A stretch of 64,000 nt of DNA from Pirellulaceae bacterium (GTDB taxonomy: Bacteria; Planctomycetota; Planctomycetia; Pirellulales; Pirellulaceae), in the NCBI GenBank assembly GCA_029243025.1, contig JAQWSU010000055.1:62001-126000 (forward strand). The letters are read 5' to 3'. Of this stretch, positions 24,985 through 34,315 are shown in pieces. How positions within the stretch are numbered: the stretch's first letter is position 1; every line of letters starts with the position of its first letter. The notes below the pieces were generated by a model. It made no database searches. It saw nothing but the letters and a program-made list of their open reading frames with translations, and was not told the origin of the DNA. The translations under genes and the position numbers were made by a program.

Positions 24985-27900
24985 ATGACTGAACGACGCC
25001 ACAACGTTCGAAAAATCGAGCCGCTACGGCACGAGTCGTTCGAGGATCGTAGTTGGCCGGTGCAACTCGCGCTGATTCTGTTGGGAGCTTATCTGATTGG
25101 GGTCATTGCGGCCACGCTCCGTTTTGACGATCGAAATTTGCTGACGAGTGCAATGACTTGGACGATCGTTACGATCGTGTCAGTTGTCTTTTTGTTAATC
25201 GGGGTCGCTCAACTCAAAAGCCATTGGTTGAAACGCGGGCTGTTGTTTTCGCTGGTTTTGAGTCTGATCGTCAATTTGAGCGTCCTCTTGGTTCTCTCTT
25301 TGATGAATCTGTTGCCGCCTTCGATTTCAGTGGTGGAGACGCCGGTCGCGGCGGTTCAAGAGGAAGAACAGGAGACGTTGCCCGAATTCTTTCCATTGGC
25401 GACGGATGGAAATGATCGTCCCAAACAAGAATATGAGAAACCTGTGACCACAGGAGAACCGGAAATGGAGCAACGCGATGACGTCCAAAAGACGTCGATC
25501 GCAATCGAAACGGAAAAACGTCAGCCGGATGTTCCTAATCAGCCGGAGCATGAACCATCACAGCAGTCGGTGGAACGAGCCAAGGTGGTAAAGTCCGCAC
25601 CACGCGAATTTGACTTGCAGAGTACTCTCAGCCGACAAGAGCAAAGGTTAAAGCCTCGCATTGCACCGCCGATTGTCGACAATGTGCCATCACCACAGCA
25701 GTCGGAAGCCGAGCAACTGAAGGCCGTTCCATCTCAAGTACAACGCCAGACGCCGCAAGTGGTGCGGCAGCAATTAGACCAGCAAACACAGCCTTCCAGT
25801 CAAGTTTCTGTGCAGCGAGAGCAGCTTTCCCGCCGATCTGAAACACGTGATCAACCCGAGTTGACCGTGCCGTCGCGAGCCTCCAGTCTGGTGCGGTCGG
25901 AAAGTGGTGTACGTCCGGCACGGGCTGCGATGGCAACGGGGAATCGGCCGTCGTCAGCTCGCGAGAGCAATCCCGATGCGACACCGGCCAATCTGGCTGT
26001 CGAACGCCAACAGACCACAACTCCCGATACAAACCGTCGCCCGGATTTAGTGACGCCAGACGGCGTGGTGCGGAAGGTTGAATCGGACTCCACTCGTCAG
26101 CAACCGAGCGAGCAATCCCCTCAGCTTGCCGAAACGACTCGGCCGATCGTGGAACGTCGGCAACCGGTTACGGTAGCTCCCAGCGATGTGGATGTTATGG
26201 CAGCGCAAGTTGCTCAGACGGTTGCACCGGATCGAACGAATGCCACGGCGGAACCCACTGATGTCGCGCTGGACAAGCAGGCGGCTCAACAGCCGCAACC
26301 CTGGCCGACGCCCGGGCTCGCAACCGAAGCCGTGACACGGTCGACCGAAGCCTTGGCGACCTCTGCGCAGTCTCGTGTTTCACTGGAAAAGTCAGTTCCG
26401 TCGGCGAATGAGCCAGCAGAGATACAATCTGATCATCGGGCGATAACGCGATCCTTCGTTCCCGTTTCACCGCTCAATGCATTGACCGAGGGGGCAATCG
26501 CAGCAGACCGCGTAACCCCCGACCCTACGGCTGTTCCAGCCCAAACGGCCATTACCGTTTCGGAACGCGGGATCACCGGGGAGGGTGAGTCACCAAATTT
26601 GGATCAGGGGGATGTGGCGCCTCCCACGCCGATGTCACTTGCTTCGGCTTCTGCTCAGAGAAAGCAGGCTTCGCAGCAAAGTCGGCCGGGACCTGCGATC
26701 GCTCCCGCGGCGGGCGCTCGCATACCGCGCAGTTTGGCCGGTGCGAGTACCCCCACCACAAATCTGCGGGCCCAGTCTGATGTAGCGGCTGACCGGGTCG
26801 ATGCAGTGACGATCGCTGAAGTTGAAGCCAATGCAGCAGCTGGTGAGACACGTCGACAGGCCAATGCGCCACTCGCGCGTCAGACCGCCCAAGCTGGCAA
26901 GTCGAGCGTTGATATTGGGCCCCTGCGGATTGCGACGAGTATTGGGCAAAAGCAGCCTGCCGGTGGAGGACAACCCGAAATTCTTCAAGGCATGATGAAA
27001 CCTGCTACGCCTCGCACCCGCGTGGGAGGGACGGTGAATCCTGCCTTGCCCGTTACGGAAGCTGCCAAAGTGGTTGCGGCTCCACCTAATCAAGAGCAAC
27101 AAGTTCGGTTGCAGAATGCAGGTGCTGCAGAACCACGGCTCGCTCGCCAAGCGGCTGTCGCCTCGGCATCCGCCAGTCCACAACCGCAACCTTCGCCGGA
27201 TTCGTCCTCGGTTAGCGAGGGTGCCGCCCGCATCGCGACGGGAGGACAACCGGCGCGGAGTCGCGCAACCGAAGCGAAGATGGCTGACGTTGCAGCGCCC
27301 GGCGGGGGGATGAACCAAAGATTGCGAACTCCTGCCACTCAAGCGATCCCCCTGGGAACTCCAAGCCAGCAGGTACAGGTTGTGAGTCAATCCGCATCGA
27401 GTGGTTTACCGGATGCCTTGCCGCTTCAGTCCGAAGGTGAACGTGTGCGTCGCAATACGGATGGCGTTTACGGCCCCGCATCAAACGAACCCGTCGGTGC
27501 CGCGGTGGACGACGTTGCACGCGCTGGCGTCAGCGGGCCGGCGACGGACGTATCAATCAGCCGACGTGCCGGATCCGCGAGTCAGCAAGTCGGGCCGCTT
27601 TTCTCGGATCTTGTTCAAAATGGTGATTCAGCGCCTCGAGCTCGAGTCATGCGGCGTCCTTCCGGGGTGGTTTCGAAAGTTGAGATGGACGTGCCACTTG
27701 CTGGAGTTGCCATCGTTCGCGACAACACACCCTCACCTGATGTGGCTGTCGCCGTGCAAGCCGGCGACGTCGCTCGTAGTCAGGCTGGTGGCTTGGTGGT
27801 GCCGATTGATCTGCCGATATCGGTTGGCGGATTGTCGAGCGATGTAGCGAAGAACGTCGGCGTCATCAGTCGCCAGGCACAACCAGACAGCCAGTTGGTC

Positions 27901-29103
27901 GCCGACAGTCGAGCTCGATTTATTCGACGCAACGTGGGTGGACCCTTGTCGATCGATACGAAGGTCGCACTGCCCACGGAGGCTTTTCAGACACGGATCA
28001 ATCGCCGTGGCGAAGATCCAGCTGGCGGAAATGGACGTCCCTCGCAACGTACTGAAGAGGCGATTGAATTGGGCTTAATCTATCTGGCAAAACAGCAATC
28101 GCCTGACGGTCGTTGGAGCCTGGGACGGGTTGGTGCCGAGGGCGAGGAGGTTGAAATTCCGACTCTGCGATCTGATACGGCGGCGACCGGCCTCGCATTG
28201 CTCTCGTTTTTGGGAGCCGGATACCACCACCAGAGTGACAAGTATCAGGAGGTGGTGAAAGAAGGGCTGGACTTTCTACTTGATGCTCAAAAGCCTGACG
28301 GAGATCTTTATCTCGCCGAGGATGAGGATTCGGCGCGGAACGCATGGCTGTACAGTCATGGCATCGCCACGATTGCTCTCTGTGAGGCCTATGGTATGAC
28401 TCAGGATTCAACCTTGAGAGAGCCGGCCCAGAGGGCCGTCAATTTTATCGTTCAGGCACAACATCCTCGACGAGGAGGGTGGCGGTACGCCCCGGGTGTA
28501 AGCTCGGACACCTCCGTCTCGGGATGGATGGTGATGGCGATGCGCAGCGCCGAACTTGCCAATCTTGAAGTTCCCGTATCCGCCTGGAAACTTGTCGAGG
28601 TGTGGTTGGAGATGGCCCAGGTTTCCGATCGTCGTCGCGAGCTGTATCGGTACAATCCCCTGGCACCAAATACCATTCAACAAGGTCATGGGCGACAACC
28701 GACTCCGACCATGACGGCCGTCGGACTCTTAATGAGACTCTATACGGGGTGGCGGCGAGACAATCGGAATATGGTGCTGGGAGCCGAATATCTCCGCTCG
28801 CAAGTGCCCGAGATCGGTTCGCTCAGCAACCCGAAACGCGACACCTATTACTGGTATTATGCCACGCAGGTGATGTTCCATATGCGAGGGGATTACTGGG
28901 AGGCATGGAATCAACGCTTACATCCGTTGTTGACCTCATCCCAAGTCCAGACCGGATCATTCGCGGGCAGTTGGGATCCGCAGGATCCCATCCCCGATCG
29001 CTGGGGCAGTCACGGGGGACGCTTGTATGTCACCACCTTGAATCTGTTGTCCCTGGAGGTCTACTATAGGCATTTGCCAATTTATGAAGATACGGCTCGC
29101 TAG
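24985..29103 (+). CDS. TonB-like long-linker membrane protein with terpenoid-cyclase-like alpha-toroid (1372 aa)
   Basis: Three membrane helices (about residues 25-45, 55-77, 84-109) are followed by a very long low-complexity linker (about 115-1020) rich in Gln, Pro, Ser, Val, Arg and Ala and almost free of Cys, then a folded C-terminal domain (1022-1372). The domain begins EEAIELGLIYLAKQQSPDGR and contains repeats of the squalene-cyclase/prenyltransferase alpha-toroid: GLALLSFLGAGY, WLYSHGIATIALCEAYGM, GGWRYAPG, SGWMVMAMRSAEL and GGRLYVTTLNLLSLEVYYRH. No DxDD motif, so it is probably not a cyclase. Position after ExbB-ExbD and the TonB-like anchor-linker-head layout suggest an energy transducer or surface-reaching protein. 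ATG at 24985. Function is inferred. Confidence 0.85.
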   Translation: MTERRHNVRKIEPLRHESFEDRSWPVQLALILLGAYLIGVIAATLRFDDRNLLTSAMTWTIVTIVSVVFLLIGVAQLKSHWLKRGLLFSLVLSLIVNLSVLLVLSLMNLLPPSISVVETPVAAVQEEEQETLPEFFPLATDGNDRPKQEYEKPVTTGEPEMEQRDDVQKTSIAIETEKRQPDVPNQPEHEPSQQSVERAKVVKSAPREFDLQSTLSRQEQRLKPRIAPPIVDNVPSPQQSEAEQLKAVPSQVQRQTPQVVRQQLDQQTQPSSQVSVQREQLSRRSETRDQPELTVPSRASSLVRSESGVRPARAAMATGNRPSSARESNPDATPANLAVERQQTTTPDTNRRPDLVTPDGVVRKVESDSTRQQPSEQSPQLAETTRPIVERRQPVTVAPSDVDVMAAQVAQTVAPDRTNATAEPTDVALDKQAAQQPQPWPTPGLATEAVTRSTEALATSAQSRVSLEKSVPSANEPAEIQSDHRAITRSFVPVSPLNALTEGAIAADRVTPDPTAVPAQTAITVSERGITGEGESPNLDQGDVAPPTPMSLASASAQRKQASQQSRPGPAIAPAAGARIPRSLAGASTPTTNLRAQSDVAADRVDAVTIAEVEANAAAGETRRQANAPLARQTAQAGKSSVDIGPLRIATSIGQKQPAGGGQPEILQGMMKPATPRTRVGGTVNPALPVTEAAKVVAAPPNQEQQVRLQNAGAAEPRLARQAAVASASASPQPQPSPDSSSVSEGAARIATGGQPARSRATEAKMADVAAPGGGMNQRLRTPATQAIPLGTPSQQVQVVSQSASSGLPDALPLQSEGERVRRNTDGVYGPASNEPVGAAVDDVARAGVSGPATDVSISRRAGSASQQVGPLFSDLVQNGDSAPRARVMRRPSGVVSKVEMDVPLAGVAIVRDNTPSPDVAVAVQAGDVARSQAGGLVVPIDLPISVGGLSSDVAKNVGVISRQAQPDSQLVADSRARFIRRNVGGPLSIDTKVALPTEAFQTRINRRGEDPAGGNGRPSQRTEEAIELGLIYLAKQQSPDGRWSLGRVGAEGEEVEIPTLRSDTAATGLALLSFLGAGYHHQSDKYQEVVKEGLDFLLDAQKPDGDLYLAEDEDSARNAWLYSHGIATIALCEAYGMTQDSTLREPAQRAVNFIVQAQHPRRGGWRYAPGVSSDTSVSGWMVMAMRSAELANLEVPVSAWKLVEVWLEMAQVSDRRRELYRYNPLAPNTIQQGHGRQPTPTMTAVGLLMRLYTGWRRDNRNMVLGAEYLRSQVPEIGSLSNPKRDTYYWYYATQVMFHMRGDYWEAWNQRLHPLLTSSQVQTGSFAGSWDPQDPIPDRWGSHGGRLYVTTLNLLSLEVYYRHLPIYEDTAR

Positions 29104-29154
29104 ACACGGTGTTGCGAGCAGCGTCAAGGAATCTATGGCGAGATGAGGGTGGCG

Positions 29155-29790
29155 ATGAATTGTCCGCGATGTGGTGTTGGCCTGCCCGCTGCGGCCTTGT
29201 TTTGTTCGCAATGTGGCCACTCGCTTGAAATGAAGACCCACCAACCTCCTCGGAGGAATGACCGGCTTCAATCCCAAGCCATGGCTTTCCAAACTCCAGA
29301 GGATGACGAAGAGTACGAATTGTGGCGCGGTAGATATTCAGCCAAAGGGATGATCAACTATTGGTTGGTTGCCGTACTTGCCACCGTGCTCTTACCGCTT
29401 GTCGCGGGGGCGGCGAGTCTCGATCGCGTTGGCTGGATCGGTCTTTTTGGGTTGATCCTTCTTCTTTGGCTAGGCTTGATCTGCCTGCTTGCCGTACAGA
29501 AAATGGACGTGCATTATGTGCTGACAAATCAGCGTTTGATTCACAAGAGTGGTATTATCACGAGACATTCACATCGAATCGAAGTCATTGATTTTGATGA
29601 TGTCAGTTATCAACAAGGGATCATCGAACGGATGGTCGGCGTGGGGACAATTGAGGTTGTTTCGAGTGATCGTACGGATCCTATTCTTGAATTAATCGGC
29701 ATTGATCGAGTTCAAGAGGTTGCCCGCATCATGGATGAAGCCCGCCGGGCTGAGCGGATCCGTCGTGGCTTACACATTGAAGCCGTCTAG
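29155..29790 (+). CDS. Zinc-ribbon / bacterial PH-domain membrane protein (211 aa)
   Basis: The N-terminus has a zinc ribbon (CPRCG at the start and CSQCG about 16 residues later). Two membrane helices follow (about 62-85 and 90-115; ATVLLPLVAGAASL, GLFGLILLLWLGLICLLAV), then a bPH2 domain with VLTNQRLIHKSGIITRHSHR and IEVIDFDDVSYQQGIIERMV, and GTIEVVSSDRTDPILELIGI. Such proteins sit in the membrane and are of unknown function; the PH domain is a binding module. I prefer the ATG at 29155 with GAGGGTGG just before it; an ATG four codons upstream (29143) is possible. It is 51 bases after the toroid protein gene and may be the last gene of that cluster. Confidence 0.85.
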   Translation: MNCPRCGVGLPAAALFCSQCGHSLEMKTHQPPRRNDRLQSQAMAFQTPEDDEEYELWRGRYSAKGMINYWLVAVLATVLLPLVAGAASLDRVGWIGLFGLILLLWLGLICLLAVQKMDVHYVLTNQRLIHKSGIITRHSHRIEVIDFDDVSYQQGIIERMVGVGTIEVVSSDRTDPILELIGIDRVQEVARIMDEARRAERIRRGLHIEAV

Positions 29791-29863
29791 TTCCCGCACG
29801 AATTGTGGTGTGTCGATGCTGCGTCTTGCACTGGCTTGGCAAGCTTTGTGCATGGCGGTTCTT

Positions 29864-31042
29864 CTAGTTGCGATACACTTGGTTGGCCGCTGCGATACTT
29901 GAGCCAGCATCAAAGCCATAATTTTGTTCGGCCAACAACTGCTCAAGGGCCGACAGAAATAACAGCACATTGGCCTCCCGAGCCCCATATCCCATTAGTC
30001 CAATTCGCCAAACCTTGCCTTTGAAGGTTCCCAAACCGGAGCCAATTTCAATTCCAAATCGATTCAGCAGATCAGCTCGCACGCGAGCATCATCAACGCC
30101 GGTGGGAATGCGCACCGCATTTAACATGGGTAATTGGTGTCCCTCCTGGGCCGTGTAGTGGATGTCTAAAGCTGCCAAGCCGGCTTTCAAAGCTCGATGA
30201 TTGAGTGCGTGCCGCTCAAAACAAGCGTCCAGACCTTCGGCAAGAATGATTCGGGCTGCTTCATGCAACGCGTAGGACATGTTGATCGGTGCCGTGTGAT
30301 GATAGACACGATCGGCACCCCAGTAAGAGGCTAACATTGAAACATCGAGATACCAGCTTTGAACTTTTGTTTTGCGATTCAGGATGCTATCCACTGCCCG
30401 TTGGTTAAAGGAGACGGGAGCCAATCCGGGCGGGCAACTCAGGCATTTTTGAGATCCTGAGTAAATGGCGTCAATATTCCAGCGATCGACTTCTACTGGT
30501 AGACCGCCCAAAGAGGTCACTGAATCTACCAACAGCATGGCTCCCGCATCGTGCACTAAATTGGATATCTCTTCGAGCGGTTGCCAAGCTCCGGTGGATG
30601 TTTCTGCCATCACGATGCCTACGATCTTCGGTTTGGCTTGCAATAAGGCGTCTTTCAAGTCGTCAACCTTGAAAACCTCGCCCCAGGGACGTTCCACACT
30701 TGTCACCTCTGCGCCCGCTCGTTGAGCGACGTCTCGCAGCCGCGCTCCAAAGACACCATTGACGCAGGCGATCATCGAGTCACCCGGTTCAATGAGGTTG
30801 ACGATCGTTGCCTCCATGCCTGCCGAACCGGTTGCACTGACAGCAAATGTCATCTCGTTCTTGGTTTGAAACAGCTCTCGCAACATCTGTTGCAATTGAT
30901 CCATTACTTCCAGGTAGTAGGGATCGAGGTGGCCGACGGTACCACGCCCCAGGGCTTCCAAGACGCGTGGATGGATGTCACTGGGGCCGGGCCCCATCAA
31001 CGTGCGGACCGGCGGACAGATTGCAGGGGGTACGCTCGTCAT
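29864..31042 (-). CDS. Class V aminotransferase, alanine-glyoxylate / serine-pyruvate type (392 aa)
   Basis: A PLP enzyme that transfers amino groups between alanine or serine and glyoxylate/pyruvate. The PLP lysine is K199 in [15 protein letters not shown]173 ([11 protein letters not shown]) binds the pyridine nitrogen; the start [20 protein letters not shown] and [14 protein letters not shown] are typical for the AGXT branch. Length matches the family. The ATG at 31042 has AAGGAG 10 bases upstream. The gene is monocistronic and divergent from the alkaline phosphatase. The role could be in photorespiratory-type glyoxylate detoxification or serine metabolism; the donor cannot be decided from sequence. 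Confidence 0.93.
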   Translation of the reverse strand: MTSVPPAICPPVRTLMGPGPSDIHPRVLEALGRGTVGHLDPYYLEVMDQLQQMLRELFQTKNEMTFAVSATGSAGMEATIVNLIEPGDSMIACVNGVFGARLRDVAQRAGAEVTSVERPWGEVFKVDDLKDALLQAKPKIVGIVMAETSTGAWQPLEEISNLVHDAGAMLLVDSVTSLGGLPVEVDRWNIDAIYSGSQKCLSCPPGLAPVSFNQRAVDSILNRKTKVQSWYLDVSMLASYWGADRVYHHTAPINMSYALHEAARIILAEGLDACFERHALNHRALKAGLAALDIHYTAQEGHQLPMLNAVRIPTGVDDARVRADLLNRFGIEIGSGLGTFKGKVWRIGLMGYGAREANVLLFLSALEQLLAEQNYGFDAGSSIAAANQVYRN

Positions 31043-31254
31043 TCTCTATTTTCTCCTTGAATACGGGTTGAACCCGTCGTCAGCTAGTTTGCTTGTCGAA
31101 TGCTATTTCGAAGGTGTCGAGTGCGTGTTCGTTGTGTTTAAGCTCGGTTCAAAATCTCAAATCGCTCCAAACAATGGAACTCACTGCTAAAATGCAGGGA
31201 GGCGACCATCGCAGTCGTTCGTACAGCTTACAAACGTCGAGACCAGAAGAAAAC

Positions 31255-32892
31255 ATGCCCGCGCTGCTTCGAAGACTGGGAATGTCACAATGGCGACTTT
31301 GGTTGGTTTGGTTTTGCCTGTCATTCGCAGCCTCAACTTCGTTGCCTGCCGACCACCTGCGGGCGTTGCAAAAACGGGCTGATGAAAACTCACGAGCCGA
31401 ATGGGGGCGCTGGGGGGCGGACCGAAAAAAATATTCGAGTTGGACGAGTCACTCCAACCGCTTGATCCCGATTTATACGTTCGGAATCGATTTGCGTGCC
31501 TACCGGGGAGTTTACAGTCCCTATCGCAATCAGCGGAAGATTCAACGTCTCTACGATGGTATGTCTCCAGGCTCGTTAAATCCGGCCGCAAATTACTTTG
31601 ACCAAACCGACGTCTACCGGATCCAGAAAAGGGCGGTTAACTCCGGCAAAAAATATATCATCTTGATGGTGTTTGATGGGATGGATTGGCAAACGACTCA
31701 AGCTGCCGCGATTCACGCGGCTCAAAATGTTTATACCGAGGGTCGGGGATCGGGCTTGAGTTTTCAGGATTATCGGCGAGTTACGACAGACTATGGTTTT
31801 TTTGTGACTAGCCCGCACAACGTCGGAACACAGGTTGATGTGAATGCTCAAGCCGTATTGAACCCGGGTGGAACGGAACGCGGTGGCTATTCAGCCCGAC
31901 TGGGGGGAGCGACTCCTTGGGCGGTTCCCGGTAGCGACACTTATTTGCTGGGAAAATTGCGTGCGGTTCCCCATGTCGTCACGGATTCAGCTTCGTCGGC
32001 CACGTCGATGACCAGCGGTAAAAAGACTTTTAACACCGCCATCAACGTCGATCCCAACGGAGCCCATTTGATACCTCTGCCGCGCCAGTTGCAGGCTGAA
32101 CGAGATTTTTCCATCGGTGTCGTTACTAGCGTGCCCATCAGCCATGCGACTCCGGCGGCCGCTTATGCCAACAATGTTTCGCGGAATGATTATCAAGACT
32201 TGACGAGGGATCTGATCGGTTTACCCTCGATTTCACATCGACGCAAAGCCTTGGATGGCGTTGACGTTTTGTTGGGCGGTGGCTGGGGTGAGTTGGTGAA
32301 CGGAGATGAGAAACAAGGGAGTAACTTTGTCCGGGGAAATAAGTTTTTGACGGACGCGGATCGAAAGCGAATCGACCTTAACAACGGCGGTAAATACGTG
32401 GTAGTGCAGCGTGAACGGGGCCAGTCCGGCGCGGCAACGTTGTTGGCGGCTGGGCGCGAAGCCTATCGGAAAAAAGCTCGGCTGGTGGGCTTCTTTGGAG
32501 CAGGCGGCGGCAACTTGCCTTTCCAAACAGCAGATGGGAAATACAATCCCCACAAGCTTGCCTACGACGCCTCGGATCTCTCAGAAAACCCAACTCTTGC
32601 GAACATGACCCGGGTGGCCTTGGGAGTGCTGTCGCGTAATTCCCAGGGCTTTTGGTTGATGATCGAAGCGGGGGATGTTGACTGGGCAAATCACGCCAAC
32701 AATCTCGATAATTCGATCGGCGCAGTCCTGAGTGGCGACGCGGCGTTTAAAACAGTGACAAGCTGGATTGAGAAAAATAAAGCTTGGGACGAAACGGTTT
32801 TAATCCTCACGGCCGACCATGGGCATTATTTCGTTCTCAATGATCCGACGATTTTGATTTCGCCGGCGACCGGAGGGACCGTCGACGAATGA
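31255..32892 (+). CDS. Alkaline phosphatase, PhoA superfamily, exported (545 aa)
   Basis: A periplasmic phosphomonoesterase. A signal peptide (RRLGMSQWRLWLVWFCLSF to LPA) precedes the catalytic domain. Metal and nucleophile motifs are present: VFDGMDWQTTQ (metal Asp), TDSASSATSMTSGKKT (nucleophile Ser after DSA), IEAGDVDWANHANN (D and H ligands) and LTADHGHYF (D-H ligands). The protein ends only about 18 residues after ADHGH, so the third zinc His of E. coli PhoA (HTxE motif about 40 residues further) is absent. The start at 31255 is chosen for the signal peptide; further upstream ATGs in frame (31093, 31174) are possible. No Pho box was seen. Confidence 0.88.
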   Translation: MPALLRRLGMSQWRLWLVWFCLSFAASTSLPADHLRALQKRADENSRAEWGRWGADRKKYSSWTSHSNRLIPIYTFGIDLRAYRGVYSPYRNQRKIQRLYDGMSPGSLNPAANYFDQTDVYRIQKRAVNSGKKYIILMVFDGMDWQTTQAAAIHAAQNVYTEGRGSGLSFQDYRRVTTDYGFFVTSPHNVGTQVDVNAQAVLNPGGTERGGYSARLGGATPWAVPGSDTYLLGKLRAVPHVVTDSASSATSMTSGKKTFNTAINVDPNGAHLIPLPRQLQAERDFSIGVVTSVPISHATPAAAYANNVSRNDYQDLTRDLIGLPSISHRRKALDGVDVLLGGGWGELVNGDEKQGSNFVRGNKFLTDADRKRIDLNNGGKYVVVQRERGQSGAATLLAAGREAYRKKARLVGFFGAGGGNLPFQTADGKYNPHKLAYDASDLSENPTLANMTRVALGVLSRNSQGFWLMIEAGDVDWANHANNLDNSIGAVLSGDAAFKTVTSWIEKNKAWDETVLILTADHGHYFVLNDPTILISPATGGTVDE

Positions 32893-32932
32893 GCGACGTC
32901 GCTGCTGGCAACCAGAGTTCGGGGATTTAACG

Positions 32933-34315
32933 TCAATCAGAAGGGCCGAAAAAAGTGAATTCTGGTAAACCTTTGGCAACGCGTTCAACGTACAAGCAGG
33001 CTTCCATTAGATGATAGTCGCCCCACATGCAGGATTCGCCTTGTGGAATTGAGGCCCCCGCAGGGGTGTGATCCCAGCCACGGGGACGGTGATAGATCGT
33101 GTGAAGTAACAGTCCCTGGTGTTCGCGAGAAGTCGATAGATAGGGTTCACGGAGTAGATTTTGCAGCACCGTCAGACCTGCTTGCCAGTACCTGTTGGCC
33201 GCTTCTGGGTTGCTGGATCGGAGCAGTTGTCCCAACCGCAGGAGCCCTTGGACCCCGATCGCGGCAGCCGAACTATCGACTGGCTCGAAACGATTAAAGG
33301 GGTCGGCAGGACAATCGAGTGGCTGATTCATGCGGGACAAACCGGGCGCGCCCGTGTCCCAATAGGGAATTCCACAGGTGGGGGAATTCTCTAGGTAGAA
33401 GTCACAAGAGGCCATTGCGGCTCGCAGCATGATGGCTTCGATAGCCTCCCGTCCTCCCAGGGGTGACAGTTCGTGATCATCGACAGTAGCCAAGAACTGG
33501 AGTAGCTCGGGATAGCCGGCCATGATCCACGATAAGCCACGCGTCCAGGTGGTAAACGGAGAGTAACCTTGTTGAGTACTCGGACAGCGATACTGGCCGT
33601 TGGTCACATTGAAGATGCTCTCGTGGGAGACGCGTCCCCAGACGTCGTAAGTATCTCGCTGTTCGCCGTAGTAAACGTTGTATTTGGCGGTCGCGGTGGC
33701 GTGCTGAATGAGACGCTCAAGTAAGGAGATTTGTAAGTCATTTTCACCCCAGAGAGTGTGGCCCAAACGGTGTGATAAGGCTAACGCACGTAATGAGCGA
33801 ATCGTATCGCAGAATAGCGAGTGGGGACCATTGAACGAGTGGATGTACCCTTGATTTTCTGACGTTGCGGTCCATCGTGCGGCCTGAACGGCTCCGCTGG
33901 CTTTCAGCGCAAGTTCATAGAGATCTTGTTCTCGTTCTGAAAACGCGATTCGACCTTCCCTCATAAGTCGCAATAGGTTTCCATAGGTGCTCACCTGATT
34001 GAAGCCGTGGTCATGAACGCCAATGTGTGTGATATGGGACGCCATTTGTGCGATGGTGCTGTCGCGTCCCAGGTCAAGGAATTCGACTTCATCCGTCGCA
34101 TCGAATTGAAGAATCGCCGCTCCATATTGAAAGCCCTGCGTCCATTCAGTCCAGCCTTGTGCGACGTACCTTCCGTCGATCGTGAAGACCGGTGTGCCGC
34201 CAATTTCATGGGACGATGCCTGGATGGAACGTATCTTGTCACCGGCCAGGGACCACGTCGCCTCGATTGCTGCGACCAAGTCACGAGGTTGTAACTCCAT
34301 ATCGATCGTGATCAC
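32933..34315 (-). CDS. Glycoside hydrolase family 88/105-like protein (unsaturated glucuronyl hydrolase-like) (460 aa)
   Basis: A predicted alpha/alpha-barrel glycoside hydrolase resembling unsaturated glucuronyl hydrolases, which release the unsaturated uronic acid left by polysaccharide lyases. Supporting features: NVTNGQYRCPSTQQGYSPFT with WTRGLSWIMAGYPELLQF, PYWDTGAPG, VDSSAAAIGVQGLLRLGQLL (the conserved DSSA element) and EHQGLLLHTIYHRP with SCMWGDYHLMEACLYV at the C-terminus. No signal peptide, so it acts in the cytoplasm. It overlaps the NAD synthase stop in a GTGA, implying translational coupling; the GTG at 34315 is used, with an internal ATG at 34300 as alternative. Confidence 0.82.
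   Translation of the reverse strand: MITIDMELQPRDLVAAIEATWSLAGDKIRSIQASSHEIGGTPVFTIDGRYVAQGWTEWTQGFQYGAAILQFDATDEVEFLDLGRDSTIAQMASHITHIGVHDHGFNQVSTYGNLLRLMREGRIAFSEREQDLYELALKASGAVQAARWTATSENQGYIHSFNGPHSLFCDTIRSLRALALSHRLGHTLWGENDLQISLLERLIQHATATAKYNVYYGEQRDTYDVWGRVSHESIFNVTNGQYRCPSTQQGYSPFTTWTRGLSWIMAGYPELLQFLATVDDHELSPLGGREAIEAIMLRAAMASCDFYLENSPTCGIPYWDTGAPGLSRMNQPLDCPADPFNRFEPVDSSAAAIGVQGLLRLGQLLRSSNPEAANRYWQAGLTVLQNLLREPYLSTSREHQGLLLHTIYHRPRGWDHTPAGASIPQGESCMWGDYHLMEACLYVERVAKGLPEFTFFGPSD

Noticed and set aside
28602-29069. 155-codon second frame inside the toroid protein gene
   Set aside because: It is a shadow of the main frame, which has clear family motifs through this region.
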